A DNA stretch of 64,000 nt from assembly GCF_000718515.1 (NCBI RefSeq), contig NZ_JNZS01000010.1, positions 186,001-250,000 on the forward strand, read 5' to 3'. The position numbers and the translations under genes were made by a program. The notes beneath the pieces were generated by a model, which was not told the DNA's origin, searched no databases, and was given only the letters and a program-made list of their open reading frames with translations. The DNA is from Micromonospora parva (GTDB lineage Bacteria; Actinomycetota; Actinomycetes; Mycobacteriales; Micromonosporaceae). Positions 8,107 to 15,277 of this stretch are shown piece after piece (within the stretch, counting starts at the first letter, position 1; every line of letters begins with the position of its first letter).

Positions 8107-8353
8107 GCGCTGGTCCGGCGGCACGTGACCGGCCTGGTGAACCGGTCGGGGACCCCCGTATCGGGGCATCTCGGCGACTCTGCTGTAATCATCAGGCCTC
8201 GTACGCAGAGCGAGCATCTGGCTCCGATGTGTTCGTCAATTGTCACATTCATGCAACGCAGCCGCCTCTTGACCCTCGCCCAGGCGCCGGGAAGCATCGA
8301 TGAAGCGGCGTCCCGGGCCGTGGGGAGATACCCGGACCAGCCCAAGGAGGACC

Positions 8354-8959
8354 ATGTCGGTCAGCCCCGCCTCGTCGCGCGCCGGATGGCATACGTCCCA
8401 GCCCGCGGTGCCCGGTCGACCTCCCGGCGGGCAGCGTCGCCCGGCGAACACCGCCGCGCCCGTGCTCACCGTGACGCTGTCCATCCCGCTGGCCTGTGAG
8501 GAGTCGCTGACCCCGGCGGCACGGCGGCTGCTCGAGGCCGCTCGGGAGATGCTCGAACGGGGCGAAGGCGTGATCATCGGTTCGGTCCCGGCCGAACGCC
8601 GCCCCGACCAGGCGCCCGCCGCCCGGTCGGCGGCCCGCCCGATGAGCCCGACCATTCCCGCCCTGCACATCCTCGCGTCGTCGCGCTCGGTGCTGCGCGA
8701 CGACGAGCCGCTGCCGTTGACCCGGCTGGAGTTCGACCTGCTGCTGCACCTGGTCGCGCACCCGCGTCGGGTGTTCACCCGGCTGCAACTGCTCAACGCC
8801 GTCTGGGGCTACGAGCACGCCGGCGTGCGTACCGTCGACGTGCACGTGCGTCGGCTGCGCGGCAAGGTCGGCGTGGACGTTCCGCTGGTCACCACCGTCT
8901 ACGGCGTCGGCTACCGGCTGGCCGACGACGCCCGGGTCACCATCGACCGCACCGGCTGA
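8354..8959 (+). CDS. Orphan OmpR/PhoB-type winged-helix protein (copy 2)
   Basis: A 201-residue paralogue of the preceding gene with the same plan: a disordered N-terminus, a short helical stretch ([19 protein letters not shown]) and a C-terminal winged helix ([52 protein letters not shown]). The winged helices of the two proteins are nearly superimposable by eye; the N-termini are diverged. The ATG follows AAGGAGG. The 247-bp gap before it has no gene; an AT-richer stretch near 8185-8260 may hold its promoter. Confidence 0.85.
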   Translation: MSVSPASSRAGWHTSQPAVPGRPPGGQRRPANTAAPVLTVTLSIPLACEESLTPAARRLLEAAREMLERGEGVIIGSVPAERRPDQAPAARSAARPMSPTIPALHILASSRSVLRDDEPLPLTRLEFDLLLHLVAHPRRVFTRLQLLNAVWGYEHAGVRTVDVHVRRLRGKVGVDVPLVTTVYGVGYRLADDARVTIDRTG

Positions 8960-9000
8960 CCGACGTCGCCGAGCCGCCCGGCGCGGGGCAGGATGGTCCG

Positions 9001-9663
9001 GTGCGCATCCGCCCCATCTCGCCCGACCTGCTCGTCACCGAGCTGACCGGTCGGCTGGCCGACGCGGCCACCCGCGTCGCGAGCGCCGCCGCCGGGCCCG
9101 CGCGGCTACGGGTGGCAGTGGACGGCGCTCCCGCCGCCGGCGCCGACGAACTGGCCGCGGCGCTCGTCGACCCGCTGCGCGCCCAGGGCCACCCGGTGCT
9201 GCACGTCCGCGCCACCGACTTCCTGCGCCCGGCGTCGCTGCGCTTCGAGTTGGGCCGCACCAACCCGGACTCCTTCTACGAGGCCTGGGTCGACGAGGCC
9301 GGGCTGCGCCGCGAGGTGCTGGACCCGGCCGGTCCGGGCGGCAGCGGCCGACTGCTCCCGTCGCTCTGGGACGCCGACGCCGACCGGGCCAGCCGCGCCC
9401 GCTACGTCGACCTGGCACCCGGCGGCGTCGTCCTGGTCAGCGGCCCCCTGCTGCTCGGCGGCGGCCTGCCCTTCGACGTGACCGTCCACCTGGAGCTGTC
9501 CCCGGCGGCACTGCGCCGGCGTACCGAAGCAGCCCAGGAGTGGGCGCTGCCGGCCTTCGACAGGTACGCCGAGGAGGTCGTCCCGGCGAGCTTCGCCGAC
9601 GTGGTGGTACGCGCCGACGACCCCCGCCGACCGGCGCTCGTGGAGCCCGACCAGGACGGCTGA
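9001..9663 (+). CDS. Uridine kinase-like protein with degenerate P-loop
   Basis: A 220-residue protein that follows the actinobacterial 'uridine kinase' plan: LRVAVDGAPAAGADELAAAL at the P-loop position, a lid-like YVDLAPGGVVLVSGPLLLGG segment, and a C-terminal RRRTEAAQEWALPAFDRYAEEV helix. The Walker A lysine and the GxxxxGK(S/T) pattern are missing, so ATP binding in the usual way is doubtful. CAGGAT lies 6 nt before the GTG with no ribosome binding site, consistent with a leaderless message. Confidence 0.65.
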   Translation: MRIRPISPDLLVTELTGRLADAATRVASAAAGPARLRVAVDGAPAAGADELAAALVDPLRAQGHPVLHVRATDFLRPASLRFELGRTNPDSFYEAWVDEAGLRREVLDPAGPGGSGRLLPSLWDADADRASRARYVDLAPGGVVLVSGPLLLGGGLPFDVTVHLELSPAALRRRTEAAQEWALPAFDRYAEEVVPASFADVVVRADDPRRPALVEPDQDG

Positions 9664-9826
9664 CAACAACCGAGAATCTGTCGGTTTGCGCGGCTGATCG
9701 GGCGGGTACTCGCCCGGCTCACAGAGCGCGGGTGATCGCCCGCGCACCGAACGCGACCGTGACCGAGGCCCCGTGCCGCCGGCATCCGGTTCAGCTTGAG
9801 GCAGAGGCCCAGAAAGGCAGGCAGCG

Positions 9827-10225
9827 ATGCTCGTCCACGACACGGTCGGTACGACCCGGTCCCAGACGGAGATCGACCAGATCCGGCAGTCGCTCCAGGC
9901 GCGCTACGACGAGCTGACCGGCGAGTACGACCAGGCGGTGCTCCAGAGCCAGGTGCTGCGGCTGGTGGAGGTCGGCGACACCGCCGGCGACGACCAGGCC
10001 GACAGCGGCACCAAGACGGCCGAGCGGGACACCGCCCAGTCCCTGTTGCGCACCATCCTCGACCGCCGCGCCCAGTACGAGCACGCCCTCGGCCGGCTCG
10101 AGGAGGGCACCTACGGCTGGTGCGAGGGCTGTTCGGCGGCGATCCCGGTGGAGCGGTTGGAGATCTTCCCGTCCGCCACCACCTGCGTGACGTGCAAGCA
10201 GACGCGCGAGCGGCGGGCGGCCTGA
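9827..10225 (+). CDS. TraR/DksA-type zinc-finger protein
   Basis: A 132-residue protein with an N-terminal coiled coil (about residues 12-90) and a C-terminal four-cysteine zinc finger, GWCEGC...TTCVTC (near 102-125), the DksA/TraR layout. Such proteins enter the RNA polymerase secondary channel and modulate initiation. The coiled-coil tip lacks the classical DxxDxA of E. coli DksA as far as I can see, so mechanism is uncertain. The 163-bp gap upstream contains only the presumed promoter. Confidence 0.85.
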   Translation: MLVHDTVGTTRSQTEIDQIRQSLQARYDELTGEYDQAVLQSQVLRLVEVGDTAGDDQADSGTKTAERDTAQSLLRTILDRRAQYEHALGRLEEGTYGWCEGCSAAIPVERLEIFPSATTCVTCKQTRERRAA

Positions 10226-10273
10226 GCCACGCCAGCGGTTGCCGGTCGGTCCGCGACGCGATGGACTGCACCA

Positions 10274-11146
10274 ATGGGTGACATCCTGGTGGGCACCGCG
10301 TCCTGGACCGACCGCACACTGCTGGACTCGGGGTGGTACCCGCAGACCGCAGACACCCCGGAGAAGCGGTTGGCGTACTACGCCCGGCAGTTCCCACTCG
10401 TCGAAGTGGACGCCACCTACTACTCCCCGCCGGCCGAGGCGACCGCGCGGCTGTGGGCCGAGCGCACCCCGCCCGGCTTCACCTTCAACATCAAGGCGTT
10501 CAGCCTGCTCACCGGGCACCCCACCCGGGTCAGCGCGCTCTACAAGGACCTGCGCCCCGAGACCGACAAGAAGAACGTCTACCCCGACGACCTGCCCGCG
10601 CAGTCGTACGAGGAGGTGTGGACGCGCTTCCTGTCCGCGTTGGACCCGCTGGTAGAGGCCGGCAAACTGGGTGCGCTGCTGTTCCAGTTCCCGCCCTGGT
10701 TCACCATCAAGCGGGCCAACAAGCAGTACCTGCTGGAGGTGGCGAAGCGCTGCGCGCCCCTGCGCCCGGTGTACGAGTTCCGGCACGCCTCCTGGTTCGA
10801 CGGCGACAACGCCGACGAGACCCTGGCCTTCCTGCGCGAGCACCACCTGCCGTACGTGTGCGTGGACATGCCGCAGGGCCACCGCTCGTCGCTCCCCCCG
10901 GTGCTGGCCGCCACCGCGGACCTCGCGGTGATGCGTTTCCACGGCCACAGCGACAAGTGGACCAGCAAGGACATCCACGAGAAGTTCGGCTACCACTACT
11001 CCAAGCGGGAGTTGGCCGACTGGGCGCCGAAGCTGCGCGAGCTGGCCGACGAGGCCGGGCAGACCCACGTGCTCATGAACAACTGCTACCGCGACTATGC
11101 GCAGACCAACGCGAAGACCCTCGCCGGTCTCCTCGACGTGGACTGA
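10274..11146 (+). CDS. DUF72 family protein (copy 1)
   Basis: A 290-residue TIM-barrel-like protein of the DUF72 (YecE) family: ILVGTASWTDRTLLDSGWYP at the start, QFPLVEVDATYYSPPAEATA, FTFNIKAFSLLTGHP and a C-terminal VLMNNCYRDYAQTNAKTL. Biochemical role is unestablished. TGGACT sits 6 nt before the ATG without a clear ribosome binding site. A second, divergent DUF72 gene lies 760 bp away on the other strand. Confidence 0.88.
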   Translation: MGDILVGTASWTDRTLLDSGWYPQTADTPEKRLAYYARQFPLVEVDATYYSPPAEATARLWAERTPPGFTFNIKAFSLLTGHPTRVSALYKDLRPETDKKNVYPDDLPAQSYEEVWTRFLSALDPLVEAGKLGALLFQFPPWFTIKRANKQYLLEVAKRCAPLRPVYEFRHASWFDGDNADETLAFLREHHLPYVCVDMPQGHRSSLPPVLAATADLAVMRFHGHSDKWTSKDIHEKFGYHYSKRELADWAPKLRELADEAGQTHVLMNNCYRDYAQTNAKTLAGLLDVD

Positions 11147-11257
11147 CCTCACCCGATCCGGGTGGTGCCGCATCACCCGCCCCGCGGCGAGGGTGGACGC
11201 GGTGGGTACGGCCGTCCGCAGACGGTCGACGCCGGAGACGACACGGAGGTGACGGGG

Positions 11258-11443
11258 ATGACGGTTCGACTGGTGACGGATCGACGGCGTGGTGCCGTCC
11301 TGCACGTGGTCGGCTCGGCCGACAACGCCCGGCGAGCACCGCAGGGCAGCCCGGTGCGGGCCCGCCGTGGGCCGGCGGGGCCGCCGCGCCGCGCCGATGA
11401 CCGACGGTGGGACACCACGGAACGGGGGTCGACCAATGGCTGA
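11258..11443 (+). CDS. Possible small Arg-rich protein
   Basis: An ATG behind GGAGGTGACGGGG opens a 61-residue frame (MTVRLVTDRRRGAVLHVVGS at the start) that overlaps the start of the DUF2267 gene by 8 bp. The first 20 residues look protein-like; the rest is Arg/Pro-rich low complexity. It may be real but could be chance. Confidence 0.25.
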   Translation: MTVRLVTDRRRGAVLHVVGSADNARRAPQGSPVRARRGPAGPPRRADDRRWDTTERGSTNG

Positions 11444-11864
11444 CTCGATGATCTCTGCGTTCGAGTCCTCGCTGGACAAGACGAACATCATTCTCAAGGA
11501 CATCGAGGACGCCTACGGTTGGCCGAAGGAGCGACGCAACCAGTCGTACGCGGCCCTGCGCACGGTGCTGCACCTGCTGCGCGACCGGCTGCCGGTGAAC
11601 GAGAGCGTGGAGTTCGCCCAGCAGTTGCCGGTGCTGGTCCGGGGCATCTACTTCGACGGCTGGGTGCCGTCGGACGTGCCGATCAAGCTCAACCGCGACG
11701 ACTTCCTGTACGAGGTGCGGCAGGGCTTCCCGTACGACGCGGAGGGTGGCCCGGAGCGGGTGACGCAGGTGGTGCTGGACACGCTGCGCCGCCACGTCAC
11801 CCAGGGTGAGTGGCAGGACGTGAAGGACACCATGCCCAGGGATCTCGCGGTGATGATGCCGTGA
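11436..11864 (+). CDS. DUF2267 domain protein
   Basis: A 142-residue, all-helical protein with the DUF2267 pattern: NQSYAALRTVLHLLRDRLPV near residues 33-52, AQQLPVLVRGIYFDGWVPSD near 60-80, and RVTQVVLDTLRRHVTQGEW near the end. The family is cytoplasmic and of unknown function. The ATG is taken because it lines up with the family N-terminus; no strong ribosome binding site is evident beyond GGGGGT. Confidence 0.85.
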   Translation: MADSMISAFESSLDKTNIILKDIEDAYGWPKERRNQSYAALRTVLHLLRDRLPVNESVEFAQQLPVLVRGIYFDGWVPSDVPIKLNRDDFLYEVRQGFPYDAEGGPERVTQVVLDTLRRHVTQGEWQDVKDTMPRDLAVMMP

Positions 11865-11878
11865 CGGCCTGACAGCGT

Positions 11879-11908
11879 GGGCCCGCCCGACCGTCGTCGG
11901 GCGGGCTC
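11879..11908. terminator. Bidirectional hairpin between DUF2267 and DUF72 genes
   Basis: GCCCGCCCGAC and GTCGGGCGGGC pair perfectly over 11 bp with a CGTC loop, 15 nt after the DUF2267 stop. It touches the stop codon of the converging DUF72 gene. Confidence 0.75.
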
Positions 11909-12686
11909 AGTCGTCGGTGCCGGCTGCCTCGGCAGCGGTGGGCACCCGCGACACCGGGTGCCCGGCCCGGCGGGCCAGCGCGGCGAACGCGACAGCGTCC
12001 ACGACCGCCGCGCCGCCCGGATCGTTGTTGAAATAGACGTACGCCGGCTCGTCCGGGCCGAAGTCGTCGGTCAGCCGGCGCACCCAGGACCGCAGCGCGG
12101 CGCGACCATAGCGGGGCCAGGGCCGCGCCCGCCCCTCGTGCAGCCGCAGGTAGCCGAAGTCGGTGGTGCGCCAGCGGGGGGCGACCGGCCGTCCGAGCCG
12201 GTCCGCCCACACCAGCGCGGCCCGACGCCGTTCCAGCACCGCCCGGGTCGCGTCGGTCCACCAGGAGGGGTGCCGGGGCTCGACAGCGACCCGCACCTGC
12301 GCCGGGAACAGTCGCAGCGTCGCGTCCAGCGCCTCGACGTCCGCCCGCAGGTTCGGTGGGAGTTGCAGCAGCACCGGGCCGAGCCGGTCACCGAGCGCGG
12401 TGGCCCGGCCGAGGAACCGGGCCACCGGCTCCGCCGGGTCGCGCAGTCGCTTGATGTGGGTGAGGTAGCGGCTCATCTTCACCGCCACGCAGAAGTCCGC
12501 CGGGGTCCGCGCCCGCCAGGCGGCGAAGGTGTCCCGCTCGGGCAGCCGGTAGAAGGCGTTGTTGACCTCGACAGTGGCGAACCCGGCCGCGAAGTGCTCC
12601 AGCCAGAGCCGCTGGGGCAGACCCCGCGGGTAGAAACGGCCGCGCCAGTCCCGGTACTGCCAGCCGGACGTGCCCACCACGATCAC
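11907..12686 (-). CDS. DUF72 family protein (copy 2)
   Basis: A 259-residue DUF72 protein: IVVGTSGWQYRDWRGRFYP at the start, FATVEVNNAFYRLPERDTFA, FCVAVKMSRYLTHIKRL, and a C-terminal AYVYFNNDPGGAAVVDA. It belongs to the shorter YecE-like branch and differs from the plus-strand copy at 10.3 kb. The GTG at 12686 is chosen because the family begins at this point and CAGGAT lies 6 nt upstream; an upstream in-frame extension to 12875 is Ser/Arg-rich and not family-like. Confidence 0.85.
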   Translation of the reverse strand: MIVVGTSGWQYRDWRGRFYPRGLPQRLWLEHFAAGFATVEVNNAFYRLPERDTFAAWRARTPADFCVAVKMSRYLTHIKRLRDPAEPVARFLGRATALGDRLGPVLLQLPPNLRADVEALDATLRLFPAQVRVAVEPRHPSWWTDATRAVLERRRAALVWADRLGRPVAPRWRTTDFGYLRLHEGRARPWPRYGRAALRSWVRRLTDDFGPDEPAYVYFNNDPGGAAVVDAVAFAALARRAGHPVSRVPTAAEAAGTDD

Positions 12687-12843
12687 CAGCCCATCCTGGC
12701 ACTCTGCGCCGCCGCTCGCGAACCGCCCGTGTCGCCCCGGTTCGGCGTCTACGGTGAGGGTTAGAGAAGATCGCGCGTGGGGTACCACCCGCAGCACGAC
12801 GGACCCCGGCGCACGGCGGGGCGGCACACCCGAGGGAGTACCG

Positions 12844-13149
12844 ATGGCACTCAACGATGACGACATGCAGACCACTGGCGGCGGCGGCGTGGAGGGCCCG
12901 GCCGACGGTGGCGCGACCCCCGGTCAGCACGACGGTGGTGCTGACGGTGGCGCGGAGGGTCCCGCCGACGGTGGTGCCACCCCGGGTCAGCACGACGGTG
13001 GCGCTGACGGCAGCGCGGAGGGTCCCGCCGACGGTGGTGCCACCCCGGGTCAGCACGACGGTGGCGCCGACGGCAGCGCGGAGGGTCCCGCCGACGGCGG
13101 TGCCACCCCGGGCCAGCAGGACGGTGGCGCTGACGGCAGCGCCCGGTAG
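12844..13149 (+). CDS. Acidic tandem-repeat peptide, possible substrate of the adjacent hydroxylase
   Basis: A 101-residue protein: a short leader-like start (MALNDDDMQTTGGGGV) then four 21-residue units beginning EGPADGGATPGQHDGG. It consists almost only of Gly, Ala, Asp, Glu, Pro, Thr, Gln and His. His occurs once in each of units 1-3 and is Gln in unit 4. There is no signal peptide or hydrophobic stretch, so it should be soluble and disordered. GAGGGAG precedes the ATG. The stop is 9 bp before the JmjC/cupin-4 gene, which implies co-expression. Similar Gly/Asp-rich small proteins exist in streptomycetes without a clear function, as far as I recall. Confidence 0.75.
   Translation: MALNDDDMQTTGGGGVEGPADGGATPGQHDGGADGGAEGPADGGATPGQHDGGADGSAEGPADGGATPGQHDGGADGSAEGPADGGATPGQQDGGADGSAR
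12892..13143 (+). repeat. Four in-frame 63-bp tandem repeats
   Basis: Four head-to-tail 63-bp copies encode the repeat units of the acidic peptide. Copies differ mainly at third positions, plus Gly/Ser before the last Ala and His/Gln in copy 4, which suggests selection for the protein sequence. Confidence 0.9.
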
Positions 13150-13158
13150 CGGCACGCC

Positions 13159-14445
13159 ATGACGTACCTCGACCCGCCGGGCGGCCACCACGGCCGCCCG
13201 GCGGTTCCGTCCGCCGAGGCCACCGCCGCGTTGGCCCGCTGCGTCTCGGTCGAACCGGCCAAGTTCGCCGCCGCGCACTGGGGGCACACCCCGCTGCTCT
13301 CGCGCGCCGCCGACCTGCCCGACCCGTCCGGCTTCACCGACCTGCTCAGCCCCGCCGACGCCGACGAACTGCTGAGTCGGCGCGGTCTGCGTACCCCGTT
13401 CCTGCGCGTGGCCAAGGACGGCCAGTTGGTCGCGGCGTCGCGCTGGACCGGCGGCGGCGGCGCGGGCGCCGAGATCGGCGACCAGGTCCTCGACGAGCGG
13501 GTCCTGGAGCAGTACGCCTCCGGGGCCACCCTGGTGTTGCAGGGTCTGCACCGGATCTGGCCACCGCTCGTCGACTTCGCCCGCGATCTGGGCCTCGCGC
13601 TCAACCAGCCGTTGCAGATCAACGCCTACCTGACCCCGGCCGGCAGTCAGGGCTTCGCCACCCACTACGACACCCACGACGTGTTCGTGCTCCAGGTCGA
13701 CGGCCGCAAGCACTGGCGCATCCACCCGCCGGTGCTGCCCGACCCGCTGGAGAAGCAGCAGTGGGGTGGCCGCGCCGACGAGGTCGGTGCCACCGCGCAG
13801 GGCCCGGCCGCGCTGGACGTGGTGCTCGCCCCCGGTGACGCCCTCTACCTGCCCCGGGGGTGGCTGCACAGCGCGCAGGCGCAGGACGCCAGCTCGCTGC
13901 ACCTGACCGTGGGCATCCGCGCGTTCACCCGCTACGCCCTGGTCGAGGAGTTGTTGGCGCTGGCCGCCGAGGACCAGCGACTGCGAGCCAGCCTGCCGTT
14001 CGGCACCGACGTCGCCGACCCGGACGCCATCGAGCCGGAGCTGACCGAGACCGTGGAGGCGTTGCGGGACTGGCTGCTGCGCGTCGACCCGGGCGCGGTC
14101 GCCGCGCGGCTGCGCCAGCGCGCCTGGCCGGCCGCCCGCCCGGCGCCGATCCGGCCGCTCGCCCAGGCCGACGCGCTGGCCACCCTGGACGCCGACTCCC
14201 GGCTCACACTGCGGCCGGGCCTGCGCTGGCAGTTGGTGCCGCACGATCCGGAGACGGTGGCGGTGCGGCTTTTCGATCGCACCATCACCCTGCCGGCGAG
14301 CTGCGAGCCGGCCACCCGCGCCCTGCTCACCGGCACCGTCACCCGGGTCGGTGACCTGCCGGGTCTACCCGACGACGCCGACCGGGTCACCCTGGCCCGA
14401 CGGCTGCTCCGCGAGGCAGTGCTCGTCCCGGCTCTGACCGGCTGA
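13159..14445 (+). CDS. JmjC/cupin-4 Fe(II)/2-oxoglutarate-dependent protein hydroxylase
   Basis: A 428-residue enzyme of the cupin-4 family (ROXA/MINA53/NO66-like). The iron triad is intact: H169-x-D171 in THYDTHDVFVLQVDGRKHW and H237 in LYLPRGWLHSAQAQD; K186 or nearby basic residues could hold 2-oxoglutarate. A helical/winged C-terminal region (about 255-428) matches the dimerisation and winged-helix parts of the family. Known members hydroxylate Arg or His side chains, mostly on ribosomal proteins. Its tight linkage to a His-containing repeat peptide suggests a dedicated substrate, which is inference. The gene ends inside a 20-bp repeat. Confidence 0.9.
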   Translation: MTYLDPPGGHHGRPAVPSAEATAALARCVSVEPAKFAAAHWGHTPLLSRAADLPDPSGFTDLLSPADADELLSRRGLRTPFLRVAKDGQLVAASRWTGGGGAGAEIGDQVLDERVLEQYASGATLVLQGLHRIWPPLVDFARDLGLALNQPLQINAYLTPAGSQGFATHYDTHDVFVLQVDGRKHWRIHPPVLPDPLEKQQWGGRADEVGATAQGPAALDVVLAPGDALYLPRGWLHSAQAQDASSLHLTVGIRAFTRYALVEELLALAAEDQRLRASLPFGTDVADPDAIEPELTETVEALRDWLLRVDPGAVAARLRQRAWPAARPAPIRPLAQADALATLDADSRLTLRPGLRWQLVPHDPETVAVRLFDRTITLPASCEPATRALLTGTVTRVGDLPGLPDDADRVTLARRLLREAVLVPALTG

Positions 14446-14482
14446 TCGAGCGGTCCCGGCCGTGATCGAGCGGTCCCGGCCG
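14443..14482. repeat. Two perfect 20-bp direct repeats
   Basis: TGATCGAGCGGTCCCGGCCG occurs twice head to tail, starting on the stop codon of the hydroxylase gene; a third TGATCGA begins the palindrome that follows. Confidence 0.85.
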
Positions 14483-14560
14483 TGATCGACTCGCTTTTCA
14501 GGAAGTCGCGGTGTCCGGGAGGCAGGGACAGCGCGGTTTCCAGGAAGCCGAGTCGATCAC
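14482..14560. repeat. Dispersed palindromic element, family A, copy 2
   Basis: Ends GTGATCGACTCG and CGAGTCGATCAC are perfect 12-bp inverted repeats. The interior (TTTTCAGGAAGTCGCGGTGT) matches the elements at 2.6 and 49.3 kb. It lies between the convergent hydroxylase and membrane-protein genes; the rest of the gap to 14614 shows nothing else. Confidence 0.85.
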
Positions 14561-14614
14561 GACGGGGCGCGCACGGCGCGAGGGCCCGCGCCGGCGGGAC
14601 CGCCGCACGCGGGG

Positions 14615-15277
14615 TCAGCGGCCAAGGACCAGCAGCAGCACGGTGGTCAGCAGACCGGCACCGAGGACCACGGTGATCGGCCGGGGACCGAGCACCGCGT
14701 GCCGGCGGTCGGCCAGCACCCGCGCCGGCACCAGACCCACCAGCGGGCCGAGCAGCGTCACCACCAGCGCCAGCACCGGCAGACCGACCGCCAGGTCGCC
14801 GCCGTAGCCGACACCGAGCGCGCGGGCACCGGCACCCAGCGCGTACGCCAGCACCCCGCCGGCCACCCCGCAGAGCGCCAGCAGCGGGTTGACCGAGCCC
14901 GGCAGCTCGCCCGGCTGACCGGCCCGGTCCAGCAGGTCGCGGGCCTTGGCGAGCAGCGGCACCGGGTCGGTGGCCCCGACGCCGTTCGCCGGGGCGGGCG
15001 GGCCGCCGAGGCGACGGGCGCCGAGGCGCGAACGGACCAGCTGCCACAGGTGGGCCACCTCGGCGTCGACCCGTTCCTGCAGCTCACGGGCGGCGACCAG
15101 CTCCTCCTCGGCGCTGCGGAGCTGCTCGGCCGCGTCGGCGACGGCCCGCTCGGCGGCGGCGCACTGCCGCTCGTGCCAGGTGTGCGCCTCGGCGCGCTGT
15201 TCGCGCACCCGCGCGGTGAGGTCGGCCAGCCGCCGCAGCTGCGCCGCGTACGTCTCGCTGGTCACCGGTTCGTTCAT
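14615..15277 (-). CDS. Coiled-coil membrane protein of the FtsK cassette
   Basis: A 220-residue protein with a long coiled coil (about residues 8-85, rich in Glu/Ala/Arg/Gln) followed by three hydrophobic segments near 130-155, 163-190 and 200-219, so the coil should face the cytoplasm. The start overlaps the stop of the FtsK gene (ATGA), implying coupled translation. A role as membrane anchor or channel partner for the soluble ATPase is plausible but not shown. No family name is assigned. Confidence 0.7.
   Translation of the reverse strand: MNEPVTSETYAAQLRRLADLTARVREQRAEAHTWHERQCAAAERAVADAAEQLRSAEEELVAARELQERVDAEVAHLWQLVRSRLGARRLGGPPAPANGVGATDPVPLLAKARDLLDRAGQPGELPGSVNPLLALCGVAGGVLAYALGAGARALGVGYGGDLAVGLPVLALVVTLLGPLVGLVPARVLADRRHAVLGPRPITVVLGAGLLTTVLLLVLGR

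Noticed and set aside
12687..12875. N-terminal extension of the second DUF72 protein
   Set aside because: The residues are Ser/Arg/Pro-rich and not family-like; the family begins at the GTG at 12686.
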